Shown here: positions 25,970-34,217 of the stretch, in pieces
How positions within the stretch are numbered: the stretch's first letter is position 1
Layout of the letters: every line of letters begins with the position of its first letter
Assembly (NCBI GenBank): GCA_036804525.1
Contig: DAIRSE010000009.1
Coordinates: forward strand, 15,265 to 79,264
From: JBFLVT01 sp036804525
GTDB lineage: Bacteria > Bacillota > Desulfotomaculia > Desulfotomaculales > JASEER01
DNA: 64,000 nt
Direction of reading: 5' to 3'
Translations under genes and position numbers: made by a program
Notes under the pieces: generated by a model
The model's database searches: none
What the model saw: only the letters and a program-made list of their open reading frames with translations
Told to the model about the DNA's origin: nothing

Positions 25970-26884
25970 GTGCTTTTGCCGATAGTTCTGCTGACGGTCT
26001 TGGCCGTCACTGTGTTGCTGTATTGCATGTTACTGCTCTTTTTCCGCGACAGGCTGGTCCTTGCGGACCGCCTCAAGGACATCGGCAAAACGGCCGAGGC
26101 GCCCTCGGTGGTGCGCCAGGAACTTGCCGTCCCCCTGTACAAGCGCATTCTGCAGCCCGTGGTCGCCAGGCTGAGCAAGATGCGTTTTTTCCTGTCCCAG
26201 GACAGGCAAAAGCTGATCACGGAAAAGCTGGTCATTGCCGGCAACCCGAAAAACCTGTCGCCGCTGGAGTTCACCTTCCTGAAATACCTGGCGGTGGCGC
26301 TGGCGGTAATCACCGGGCTTTTTCTTACCGGCGTGACCGCACCCGCGCCCGTCAACTATCTCCTGGCCGGGGCCCTCGGAGCCTGTCTGGGGTGGCTTCT
26401 GCCCGACGCAATCCTGAATATGCGGGTTAAGCGGCGGCAGCGCGAGGTGCAGAAGAGCCTTCCCGACACCCTCGACCTGCTTACCGTCAGTATCGAGGCC
26501 GGAATGGGTTTTGACGGCGCCGTGTTGAAAGTCACCGAAAAAACAAAAGGCGCTCTTTCCGAGGAACTGAAGGGGATGCTTCAGGAAATCCACGTCGGCA
26601 AGCCCCGGCGCGAAGCGCTACGTGACCTTGCAGACCGCCTTAAGGTCGATGACTTGTCAAGCTTCGTCGGCGCCGTGATCATGGCCGAACAAATGGGCGT
26701 GCGGCTGGGCAATGTGCTCAGGGTGCAGTCCGACCAGATGCGCCGTAAACGCCGGCAGAGGGCCGAGGAAAAGGCACTGAAGGCGCCGATCAAGATGCTG
26801 TTCCCGCTGGTCTTCTTTATCTTCCCGGCGACCTTTATCATCCTTCTGGGCCCGGCCGTGATCCGGATTACGGCCGCACTTTGA
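25970..26884 (+). CDS. tadC: Tad inner-membrane platform protein TadC
   Basis: 304 residues, T2SSF family: helices at 2-23, 103-122, 127-145 and 268-300, with LPDTLDLLTVSIEAGMGFDGAV as the conserved cytoplasmic signature. GTG start 8 bases after GGGAGGTG. With TadB it makes the platform on which the ATPase acts. The stop overlaps the possible upstream start of the DUF192 gene. Confidence 0.9.
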   Translation: MLLPIVLLTVLAVTVLLYCMLLLFFRDRLVLADRLKDIGKTAEAPSVVRQELAVPLYKRILQPVVARLSKMRFFLSQDRQKLITEKLVIAGNPKNLSPLEFTFLKYLAVALAVITGLFLTGVTAPAPVNYLLAGALGACLGWLLPDAILNMRVKRRQREVQKSLPDTLDLLTVSIEAGMGFDGAVLKVTEKTKGALSEELKGMLQEIHVGKPRREALRDLADRLKVDDLSSFVGAVIMAEQMGVRLGNVLRVQSDQMRRKRRQRAEEKALKAPIKMLFPLVFFIFPATFIILLGPAVIRITAAL

Positions 26885-26931
26885 GAGGTGAGAAGTGTGA
26901 GGCGGGAAGTAAGAAATCTAGGGTGGATACC

Positions 26932-27282
26932 GTGGCACGGGTGATTAACCTTTCCCGGGGGAATGCCGTTCTTGTCGAAAACCTTGAGTTTGCCTTAACC
27001 TTCGGTAAACGCTTCCTGGGGCTCATGGGACGACGCGCCATCGACCCCCGGGGAGGGCTGCTTCTTCAACCCTGCCGCAGCGTTCATACTTTCTGGATGC
27101 GTTTCCCCATCGACCTCGTCTATCTCGATCCCGCCCTCCGCGTCCTAGCCGTACTGGAAAACGTGCCTCCGGGGCGGATAGGGCCTATCAACCGCGATGC
27201 CCTCAGTGTCCTTGAACTGCCTGCCGGCCGCGTCAAGGATACCGGCACCGCGGTCGGCGACATCCTTGTAATCCAAGGATGA
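26932..27282 (+). CDS. DUF192 family protein
   Basis: 116 residues. The conserved block has RFLGLMGR, HTFWMRFPIDLVYLD and a C-terminal ELPAGRVKDTGTAVGD. DUF192 proteins are small beta-rich proteins of unknown function, often beside Tad genes. The start is uncertain: GTG at 26932 gives the family N-terminus (VARVINLSRG); GTG 26923 or TTG 26881 (overlapping the tadC stop) are alternatives. No signal peptide is visible. Likely co-transcribed with the Tad genes. Confidence 0.75.
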   Translation: MARVINLSRGNAVLVENLEFALTFGKRFLGLMGRRAIDPRGGLLLQPCRSVHTFWMRFPIDLVYLDPALRVLAVLENVPPGRIGPINRDALSVLELPAGRVKDTGTAVGDILVIQG

Positions 27283-27335
27283 CTTTCACTTTCTGCCAGC
27301 CTTCTAGACCTTTATGGTGTGTTTTTCTTTTCCCG

Positions 27336-27430
27336 GCAGGAATTTCATGCGCTTTTGTGAAAAATACTAGCCGTAGGGGTTCTTGTGGTTTTGTAGTAGT
27401 TTTTGGTACTGCAGGAAAAACCGAGTCGAA
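27336..27430 (+). promoter_or_regulatory. Two GCAGGA(A/T)-rich words upstream of the alcohol dehydrogenase gene
   Basis: GCAGGAATTTCATGCGC at 27336 and GCAGGAAAAACCGAGTCGAA at 27411-27430, 75 bases apart. A similar word is on the minus strand at 58258-58283 upstream of the amino acid binding protein gene. They may be regulator or sigma-factor sites; no standard -35/-10 pair is visible here. Confidence 0.25.
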
Positions 27431-27468
27431 GATGATTTTGTCACGGTAGAAAGGAAGAAGTAAGACCT

Positions 27469-28614
27469 ATGATGTTTGACATCCTGCTGCCGACTCGAGT
27501 CCTGTTCGGTCCGGGCAGCACTTACCGTCTGGGGGAGGAGATCTCGAGGATCGGAAAGCGCGCCCTGGTTATCACCGGGCGCCGCAGCCTCGCCGAGTCG
27601 GGCCAGATAGAACGCATTACCAACCCCCTGCAAATATCAAAAGTCGAGACCGTGTGGTTCCAGGTTGACCCGGAGCCGACCGTCGCCGCCGTCGATGAAG
27701 CACGCCGGCTAATCTATGAGGAAAAGGTTGATCTCGTGGTCGGGGTCGGTGGCGGAAGCGTCCTGGACGTGGCCAAGGCGGCTGCCGGTCTGGCAAAGGC
27801 GGACGCGCCGACAAGCACTTTCTTCGGCGAGGTTCCCGTCAATAACCCCGGGCTTCCATGGGTGGCAGTCCCCACAACAGCGGGAAGCGGATCAGAGGCG
27901 ACAAAAAACGCTGTGCTTATTGACCCCGAAAGAAAGCGCAAGGCGAGCCTACGGAACGAGTGGTGGTTGCCGGCCGTCGCCGTGGTCGACCCCATTCTGA
28001 CGATGTCCCAGCCCCCCAAGATTACGGCGAGTACGGGTTTTGACGCGCTTACCCACGCCGTCGAATCGTTCACCTCACGCTGGGCGACGCCTTTTACCTC
28101 AGCCCTTAGCCGGGAGGCCGTGCGCCTGATAACCCAGAACTTCTATACGGCATACGATACGGGCCGGGTACGCGCGGCCAGGGAATACATGATGCTGGCC
28201 AGCCTGATGGCCGGCATCGCCCTTGCCAACGCCGGGGTGGGAGCTGTTCACGCCCTGGCCCATCCAGTTGGGGTGCGCTACGGGATCCCCCACGGGGTTG
28301 CCTGCGGCATCCTGCTGCCTTACGTTGCACGTTTCAACCTGGCCGTGGCGCACGACGCCTACGCCGACCTGGCGGCAGCCTCCGCTATCGTGCCCTTTGC
28401 AGCGGACAAGGACGAGGCTGCCCATAAATTCGTCGTGTACCTTGAAAAACTGCGCGATAGGCTGGGACTTCCCAAGAAGCTTTCCGAAGTAGGGCTCAAG
28501 GAAGCCGATATTGTAGAGATAGCCGACGAAGCTTTGCTCAGCCAGTCTCTGTCTTCCAACCCCCGTCGGGTAACGCGGGTCGACCTTTTGGCCATACTGC
28601 AGGAAAACCTGTAG
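27469..28614 (+). CDS. Iron-containing (type III) alcohol dehydrogenase
   Basis: 381 residues. NAD(P)-binding GGGSVLDVAK (94-103), then the metal ligands Asp192, His196 (FDALTHAVESF), His261 and His275 (VHALAHPVG, YGIPHGVACG). The family reduces or oxidises short-chain alcohols, diols or lactaldehyde; the exact substrate cannot be told. ATG preceded by AAAGGAAG. It stands alone between the Tad genes and a small membrane protein. Confidence 0.9.
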   Translation: MMFDILLPTRVLFGPGSTYRLGEEISRIGKRALVITGRRSLAESGQIERITNPLQISKVETVWFQVDPEPTVAAVDEARRLIYEEKVDLVVGVGGGSVLDVAKAAAGLAKADAPTSTFFGEVPVNNPGLPWVAVPTTAGSGSEATKNAVLIDPERKRKASLRNEWWLPAVAVVDPILTMSQPPKITASTGFDALTHAVESFTSRWATPFTSALSREAVRLITQNFYTAYDTGRVRAAREYMMLASLMAGIALANAGVGAVHALAHPVGVRYGIPHGVACGILLPYVARFNLAVAHDAYADLAAASAIVPFAADKDEAAHKFVVYLEKLRDRLGLPKKLSEVGLKEADIVEIADEALLSQSLSSNPRRVTRVDLLAILQENL

Positions 28615-28638
28615 ACAAAACACTGAGGAGTAGAACAA

Positions 28639-29148
28639 GTGCTTTTGAAGAAAACAAGTTGGTTTACCGAGCTACTGTTAACGTTTTTCTATGTGGCTTA
28701 TTTTATTGCTGCTAATGAAGTCCTTAAGCATTACTCACGGTTTTTTCAGACGACTTTCAATCCCAAGCCGTTTCTTGTTGCCGCTACCCTTATTCCGATG
28801 TTGTTTGGCGCCGCCCTGGTCTTACCAGCCTTGATCGCCTCCGGCGGAAAACTCCGTGTCAACTTCCAGCGTCTTCTCATCCAGGGCGTCCCGGCCCTAC
28901 TGATCGGCGTTCCCGTCCCCCTTTACGCCTGGGAGGGCTTTAAGCAACAGTGGGCTTTCTGGAGGTCCCTGCAAAGCGAAACGTACGTAATCACACTCCT
29001 GTCCGCGGTGTGGTTCGGCTGGGTGGTCCTGTCCAGCATCGAAAGGGCCGGAGAAGGAGGTCCCGACTTTAACGAAACGTCGCCGGAACCCGCAAAGGAA
29101 AAGATGGGTGAAGGGGAAAAACCCGAGCAGAGCGATTACCAGGTTTAG
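28639..29148 (+). CDS. Membrane protein of unknown function, four helices
   Basis: 169 residues, not recognised. Hydrophobic segments lie near 9-27, 42-66, 76-94 and 112-130. The last 35 residues are charged and rich in Glu/Lys/Pro, presumably cytoplasmic. GTG start with GAGGAG 8 bases upstream. It follows the alcohol dehydrogenase by 24 bases and may share its transcript; it ends 8 bases before the convergent DUF763 gene. Confidence 0.6.
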   Translation: MLLKKTSWFTELLLTFFYVAYFIAANEVLKHYSRFFQTTFNPKPFLVAATLIPMLFGAALVLPALIASGGKLRVNFQRLLIQGVPALLIGVPVPLYAWEGFKQQWAFWRSLQSETYVITLLSAVWFGWVVLSSIERAGEGGPDFNETSPEPAKEKMGEGEKPEQSDYQV

Positions 29149-29155
29149 AGATCCT

Positions 29156-30244
29156 TTACATAGGCCGGAACCTGGCCAGCCTTTTCAGCGCCGCTATTTT
29201 ATCGTTTCTTCCAAGCCGCGCCGCATCAACCGCGTTGCGGAGGCTTTCTATCGAACGGTCGTAGACCCGGCGTGCAACGGGGAAGGGATGGCCGTCCTTG
29301 CCCCCGTGCGCAAAGCTGAACTTGGCAGGGTCGCGATAGCTCGCAGGTGTTCCGTAAACCAGCTCCGCGATAAGGCTTAAGGCGCGCAGACCCTTGGCGC
29401 CGACACCTTCCAGGCCGAGAAGCTCGACAAACTCTTTGGGCTGTGCCGCGTAGGACTTGAGGAGAACTCGTTCGACACTCTTTGGATGAAGGTTGCTGAT
29501 CAGCAGGCTGTGGTGGCGCGCCAGGTGCAGGTGTCTTTCCTGCAGCCGCTCGAGATCCTTAACCAGAATGTCCGGGCGCATGCAGGCCAGCGTGCTGGAA
29601 AGTCTGCGCACCTCTTCGCTTTCAGCGGCCACAAGATTTAATACCACCTGCGACGGCCGCTCGGTGCACACGGCGGCATGCGGCTCACAGACAAAGTCGA
29701 TCAGGCCCTCGGACAGCCAGTGATAACGGCGGGCGTACCGGACCGTTTCGTTCATCCCTTGCTGGACTACAGCCCATCTTCCGTTGGCTGTAAAGAAAAA
29801 GGTATGGTGGTATAGCTGGTAGCCGTCCTGAACGGCCGCGTTATCGACCTTGGCCGAAAGACGACTGGCTCTGACCAGTTCGGCCGGGTTTAGGGAAAGG
29901 GCAAACCGGTCGCCGATCGCTTCTATTTCCTGTGGGGTTCGCAGAGAGGCCTTGCCCTTGCCGCCGCAGACAAAAAGGCCGATTTCGCCGGCACAGTCTT
30001 TAAGAGCCTCCTTGACCGCTCCCGTAACCGTGGTGGTCAGGCCGGAAGAATGCCAGTCAAAACCAAGGACGCACCCAAAAGACTGGAACCAGAACGGGTC
30101 CGCCATCTTGTTCAGGACCTCTTCGGGACCGCCGTCAAGGACAAGGGCTTCTATTATGGCCCTGGACATCTCCACCATCCGGGAGAAGAGCCAGGCAGGG
30201 CATTTGCCACCGTGCAGGGGCAGATTGGCCGTTCCGGTGCGCAA
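29156..30244 (-). CDS. DUF763 domain-containing protein
   Basis: 362 residues, matching DUF763 throughout: N-terminal MRTGTANLPLHGGKCPAWLF, the GFDWHSSGLTTTV block, DGYQLYHHTFFF, and a C-terminal helical part with LLGLEGVGAKGLRALSLIAELV (helix-hairpin-helix-like). The family occurs in archaea and thermophilic bacteria and has no established function; the HhH-like segment hints at nucleic acid binding (inference). Single gene on the minus strand, facing the dehydrogenase cluster. Confidence 0.82.
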   Translation of the reverse strand: MRTGTANLPLHGGKCPAWLFSRMVEMSRAIIEALVLDGGPEEVLNKMADPFWFQSFGCVLGFDWHSSGLTTTVTGAVKEALKDCAGEIGLFVCGGKGKASLRTPQEIEAIGDRFALSLNPAELVRASRLSAKVDNAAVQDGYQLYHHTFFFTANGRWAVVQQGMNETVRYARRYHWLSEGLIDFVCEPHAAVCTERPSQVVLNLVAAESEEVRRLSSTLACMRPDILVKDLERLQERHLHLARHHSLLISNLHPKSVERVLLKSYAAQPKEFVELLGLEGVGAKGLRALSLIAELVYGTPASYRDPAKFSFAHGGKDGHPFPVARRVYDRSIESLRNAVDAARLGRNDKIAALKRLARFRPM

Positions 30245-30346
30245 GGGTAAACCACCTTCTGGGTTGTTTCGCCTGGTACGGATCTGCGTATATTATTGGT
30301 AAGCCCTATACGCCGAACCAGGTATGACGGTAAAGGAGAGTCGCCA

Positions 30347-31012
30347 TTGATACCGCTCCGTGACACCATCCGTTCGCGCTCGTTTCCTATCGTTAACGTG
30401 TCGCTAATCGCGCTTAATGTCGTCGTCTTTGTCTTCCAATTAGGATTGGGGCAGGCAGGATTTGAGCAGTTCGTAGGAACTTACGGCGTGGTTCCGGCGC
30501 GGGTCGTGCAAGGCCTGGCCCAAGCCCCCTTAAGTCCCGAGACCTGGGTTCCCCTTTTTACGGCGATGTTCCTCCACGGAAACTGGTTCCACATCCTCGG
30601 GAATATGCTTTACCTGTGGGTCTTCGGTGACAACGTCGAGGACACCCTGGGCCACCGTGGATATATCCTGTTTTACCTGATCGTGGGCCTGGTCGGGAAC
30701 TTTGCCCATGTTCTTACCAATGCGGGCTCCCTTGTCCCAACCATTGGCGCCAGCGGGGCGGTGGCAGGGGTTCTCGGAGCCTACTTCGTCTTGTTCCCGC
30801 GGTCCCGCATCCTGGCTCTGGTACCACTCCTGTTCATTCTTACTTTTATGGAGCTGCCTGCTGTCGTCTTCCTCTTCCTTTGGTTCGGCCTGCAGTTGCT
30901 GAACGGTTTGACCTCTATCGCCGCTCCCGGGAATCTCGTGGCCTGGTGGGCCCACATCGGCGGTTTTGTAGCAGGAATGCTCCTGATCAAAATCCTGCGC
31001 CCGGCAAAATAA
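30347..31012 (+). CDS. Rhomboid family intramembrane serine protease
   Basis: 221 residues, six membrane helices. Catalytic Ser136 in GASGAVAG and His203 in WAHIGGFVAG; the supporting FLHGNWFHILGNMLYLW block (76-92) has His77, His82 and Asn86. The start is TTG 30347 with AAGGAG 8 bases upstream. Divergent from DUF763; it meets the minus-strand 209-residue gene tail to tail, with a small ACGGC/GCCGT hairpin between. Confidence 0.9.
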   Translation: MIPLRDTIRSRSFPIVNVSLIALNVVVFVFQLGLGQAGFEQFVGTYGVVPARVVQGLAQAPLSPETWVPLFTAMFLHGNWFHILGNMLYLWVFGDNVEDTLGHRGYILFYLIVGLVGNFAHVLTNAGSLVPTIGASGAVAGVLGAYFVLFPRSRILALVPLLFILTFMELPAVVFLFLWFGLQLLNGLTSIAAPGNLVAWWAHIGGFVAGMLLIKILRPAK

Positions 31013-31034
31013 AACGGCAGAACACGCCGTGTTC

Positions 31035-31664
31035 CTACCGTTCCACCGTAAACTCGGCGTCAATCGTCCGGCCGCTCCAACCCGCATCACCCTTTGTCTC
31101 TCCGAAACAGGCACACATCTTCCTGCCGACCGAGCGGGCAAACAGGTAGTTCATACCCCCTACCAGAGCGACCCCGATCCACGGCAACAGCCGGAACAAG
31201 AGCGTCCTTTGGCCGGCCCGGAAACCGAGGGCAAGCAAGGAGCGCTGCGTGGCACTCGAAGCCATATATCCCATACCGCGTGCAGCTGCGCCGGCTACGT
31301 GTTTGCCGGCCGCTTCCATTCCAGCCGCGACCGCGAATACCCATCTGATTTCTCTTTGCACGTCCTGGCTATCTGGATTGCGTCCGTACACAACGGCAAG
31401 TTCATAGACCAGGGTCTTCAGCAAGTGCCCGAACACGGTCAGGTCGGCAAAGGTACCCGCCAGGACGGCGATCAGCGTTCCAATGCCCGGTACGGCCGCC
31501 GGAAGAGCCGTAATTGATCCCGCAACGGCGGCGGCTCGCGCTTTCCGCTGGATAAGTTTGTCGGCAAGTTCAGCCGGCGAAGCAAAGGGGTGCGCGGCTC
31601 TCAGTTCGTCCACGCGCCGCTGTGCCGCCTTAATGGCCCGTCTGTCCCAGATGTTGAAGACCAC
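31035..31664 (-). CDS. Membrane-associated protein of unknown function, EcsC-like or DUF697-like
   Basis: 209 residues. The start is GTG at 31664 with GAAGGAGGT 7 bases upstream on the minus strand. The N-terminal third is charged and helical; then come hydrophobic Ala/Gly-rich segments (about 45-70, 100-125, 150-172). The pattern of two Gly/Ala-rich hairpin-like segments recalls EcsC or DUF697 proteins, but no signature is clear. Confidence 0.55.
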   Translation of the reverse strand: MVFNIWDRRAIKAAQRRVDELRAAHPFASPAELADKLIQRKARAAAVAGSITALPAAVPGIGTLIAVLAGTFADLTVFGHLLKTLVYELAVVYGRNPDSQDVQREIRWVFAVAAGMEAAGKHVAGAAARGMGYMASSATQRSLLALGFRAGQRTLLFRLLPWIGVALVGGMNYLFARSVGRKMCACFGETKGDAGWSGRTIDAEFTVER

Positions 31665-31759
31665 CGGCAGACCTCCTTCAACCTGACTAGATAATAACAT
31701 AACAGGGGTACTAAGCGTTAGGCGTTAAGCATTAGGAGGATTCAACTTTGTGAGACAAA

Positions 31760-31787
31760 GAAACGAGGGTAGAGATGCCCTCGTTTC
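31760..31787 (-). terminator. Hairpin, possible terminator on the minus strand
   Basis: GAAACGAGGG (31760-31769) pairs perfectly with CCCTCGTTTC (31778-31787), 8-base loop. On the minus strand the stem is followed by TTTGT, a weak U-tract. It would end transcripts of the CBM25-like gene. Confidence 0.35.
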
Positions 31788-31805
31788 AAGTTCTTAATGC
31801 TTAAA

Positions 31806-32045
31806 TGTCGGGTAGCAGGACATCGTTAACATTTTTGAGCCGTAACATCGTTAACATGTGCTGCGTTAAGATCCTTGAAAACATAATAGTTGCAGTTCAA
31901 AGAGCCAAACCCCTCGTGCAGAATCATCTAGAAAAAGCGCAGGCTGGGAGGTCGCGGTTATCGACTACAAACTACCCTGGATGTAAACGATGTGCTGCTC
32001 CAAATTTGTAGCACTCGAATGTAAACGATGTGCTGCTCCTTGTCA
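31806..32045. mobile_element. IS21-like miniature element, 240 bp, with 6-bp target duplication
   Basis: Ends are TG...CA. Terminal inverted repeats: TGTCGGGTAGCAGGACATCG at the left, and at the right, read inverted, TGACAAGGAGCAGCACATCG. Each end has a second internal copy of its repeat: ACATCGTTAACAT at 31820 and 31845; ATGTAAACGATGTGCTGCTCC-type repeats at 31981 and 32019. It is flanked by CTTAAA at 31800-31805 and 32046-32051. Multiple end repeats with TG/CA termini are a hallmark of IS21 elements. The ~120-bp interior has no istA or istB sequence that I recognise, so it must be moved in trans, if at all. Confidence 0.7.
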
Positions 32046-32071
32046 CTTAAAGCTTAGTGCTTAATACTGGA

Positions 32072-32362
32072 TTAATACCGTATGTCGGTCCGCCAGTTCC
32101 AGCCGCTGTTGTTGTCCCAGTTGTTGGCACTGTCCTTGAAGCAGAAATCGCAATGCTCCTGGCCTTTCATTTGCACCGAACATACGAAAGAGCTATCCGC
32201 TTCACGCCGCATTTCTTCAGTGGCCGGGTTTTTCCAGCCGTCGAAACCGTAATGGATAAAGACCCTGTCGGCGCCTGAATTCTTCAAAAGGCCGTCATAC
32301 CTTATGGTTGCATAGCGGTCCTTAAGGCTCGGGGAAGGGATGACGTCAACGCGCATATCCAT
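32072..32362 (-). CDS. Small carbohydrate-binding-module protein, CBM25/CBM53-like
   Basis: 96 residues consisting of one domain. The pattern IRYDGLLKNSGADRVFIHYG, FDGWKN, a central strand and CFKDSANNWDNNSGWNW matches starch-binding CBM25/53 modules. There is no signal peptide, so it should be cytoplasmic and could bind glycogen or another alpha-glucan (inference). The ATG at 32362 has GAGAGGA upstream; an in-frame ATG at 32389 lacks a site. No carbohydrate enzyme is nearby. Confidence 0.7.
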   Translation of the reverse strand: MDMRVDVIPSPSLKDRYATIRYDGLLKNSGADRVFIHYGFDGWKNPATEEMRREADSSFVCSVQMKGQEHCDFCFKDSANNWDNNSGWNWRTDIRY

Positions 32363-32597
32363 ATGGTTTTTTCCTCTCGAAACGTACATTAGTCAGACAG
32401 ACCCCCAGTTGTTATAAGTCCTTGTTACAAGATTAGGATGCCTGTAAAAGCCGCCTTCAATGCGATGCAGATCGTTGAATGCATGCCATCTTATGCCACG
32501 GCGTAGACAATCTTCCTCAACGGCAAAAAAGGGGTATAACCCGTCTATGTCCAATATTTCAACAACAGCCAAGACTTCGCCCCCTGGGGGCTATTTG

Positions 32598-34217
32598 ATG
32601 AAGAAGATGCACTTTGGCTTGCACACCAAGATGGCCATACTGTCTTTTGGTTCCATCTTGATTGCCTTGTTTTCCAGCGGTCTTCTGGTTATAGAGCGCG
32701 TTACGTCGCAGCTTGAGAACGAAATGGGGATGCGCGCCCTGGCCATCGCCCGTACCCTGGCCCAGATGGAGGATATCAAGAACAACGTTGGGAAACCGGG
32801 CGGGGAACTCGTGATTCAGCCCCTGGCGGAACGCATCCGGCTCGCAACCGGTGTCGCCTATGTCGTTGTCCTGGACAATAACGGCGTGCGGTACTCCCAC
32901 CCGGTCCAGGACCGTATCGGCAAGAAGTTTTCCGGTGAGGACGTGGCGTATGCCATCGTTGCCGGAGGAGAGTATGTATCGCAGGCCGAGGGCATTCTTG
33001 GCCCGTCCGTGCGGGCCTTTGTCCCCGTCAAGGTCGATGAGGGGACACGACAGGTCGGGGTCGTTGTCGTCGGCATCCTGACCCCGACAATTCACAGCGT
33101 GTTGAAAAATATCCGCCTTGAACTGTATTACACCCTGGTCATCGGACTCGTCGTGGGGCTGGCTGGTTCCGTTTACCTGGCCCGCCGCATCAAGCGCGGG
33201 ATGTTCAACCTGGAACCCGAGGAGATCGCCCGTCTGCTGGAGGAAAGGGTAGCTCTGCTGGAATCGATCAACGAGGGCATCATCCACATCGACAAACACG
33301 CCCGCATCACGCTGATGAACAGAGCCGCTTACCGCATTACCGGGGTTACCGACGCGATAGGAAAGCCGGTCCAGGAGGTAATCCCCAATACCGGCCTGTT
33401 GCGCGTCCTCACCAGCGGTGAGCCCGAGTACAACCAGGAAATGATCATCAATGGCGTCGCCATCGTCACAAACCGCATTCCTGTCCGTGTCGGAGGCCAA
33501 ACAGTGGGCGCGGTGGCCACGTTCAGGGACAAAACCGAGGTCCAGCGCCTGGCCGAAGAATTGACCGGGGTCAAGAAATTTATCGAGGCCCTCAGGGTCC
33601 AAAATCACGAGTACCTTAACAAGCTCCATACCATTGCCGGGCTGATCCAGTTGAACAGGCATCAGGAAGCCGTCGACTTCATCTTCGCCGTTACAGCCGA
33701 GCAGCAGGAACTGACGCATTTTCTCTCCAGGAAGATCAGGGATTACGGAATCGCCGGCCTGCTGATGGGGAAACACAGCAGGGCCAAGGAGCTTAAGATC
33801 GACTTCCAGATCGACCGCAACAGCAAGCTGACTCACTTGCCCCAAGCCATTGATTCGAACGCAATGGTGATTATCTTGGGGAACTTGCTGGAGAACGCCT
33901 TTGAGGCGGTTAAGGGGCTCGAACCGTCAAAAAGAAAGGTCTACCTCGGCCTGTTTACCGAAGAGACCGGAATAAAACTGGTGGTTGGGGACTCCGGGCC
34001 GGGCCTGCCCGACGTCCCCAGGGAAACGATCTTCCAACCGGGATTTACGACCAAACCGCCGCCGAACAGCGGCCTGGGACTGTCCCTGGTCAAGAACTAC
34101 GTTGATCTTGCCGGCGGGTCGATAGACATTGAAAAGTCCCCGCTCGGAGGAGCCCAGTTCGTTGTCACTATTAGGAATGGTGAGGCAAAGCATGACCATC
34201 AGCACCCTGATTGTTGA
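32598..34217 (+). CDS. Sensor histidine kinase, CitA/DcuS family
   Basis: 539 residues: membrane helix 12-32, extracellular PDC-type sensor domain 33-172, helix 177-195, PAS domain about 215-320, SpoOB-type dimerisation with His337 in RVQNHEYLNKLH, and HATPase with N box GNLLENAF (428-435), GDSGPGLP (464-471) and GLGLSLV (492-498). The architecture matches kinases sensing C4-dicarboxylates or citrate. The start at 32598 has GGGGG 7 bases upstream; an in-frame ATG at 32547 is possible. It overlaps its regulator by 26 bases, next to the TRAP genes. Confidence 0.9.
   Translation: MKKMHFGLHTKMAILSFGSILIALFSSGLLVIERVTSQLENEMGMRALAIARTLAQMEDIKNNVGKPGGELVIQPLAERIRLATGVAYVVVLDNNGVRYSHPVQDRIGKKFSGEDVAYAIVAGGEYVSQAEGILGPSVRAFVPVKVDEGTRQVGVVVVGILTPTIHSVLKNIRLELYYTLVIGLVVGLAGSVYLARRIKRGMFNLEPEEIARLLEERVALLESINEGIIHIDKHARITLMNRAAYRITGVTDAIGKPVQEVIPNTGLLRVLTSGEPEYNQEMIINGVAIVTNRIPVRVGGQTVGAVATFRDKTEVQRLAEELTGVKKFIEALRVQNHEYLNKLHTIAGLIQLNRHQEAVDFIFAVTAEQQELTHFLSRKIRDYGIAGLLMGKHSRAKELKIDFQIDRNSKLTHLPQAIDSNAMVIILGNLLENAFEAVKGLEPSKRKVYLGLFTEETGIKLVVGDSGPGLPDVPRETIFQPGFTTKPPPNSGLGLSLVKNYVDLAGGSIDIEKSPLGGAQFVVTIRNGEAKHDHQHPDC

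Larger units (their letters stand above)
31665..32071. other. Gene-free 407-bp region holding a minus-strand hairpin and an IS21-like miniature element
   Basis: Contains degenerate TTAGGCGTTAAGCATTAGG-type words (31713-31737), the hairpin at 31760-31787 and the 240-bp element at 31806-32045. No supported reading frame. Confidence 0.6.

Noticed and set aside
31805..32011. 68-codon frame within the IS21-like miniature element
   Set aside because: It has no ribosome site and no resemblance to IstA or IstB; it spans terminal repeats.
32559..33845. Long minus-strand frame of 428 codons within the histidine kinase
   Set aside because: Shadow frame; the plus-strand product has all kinase motifs.
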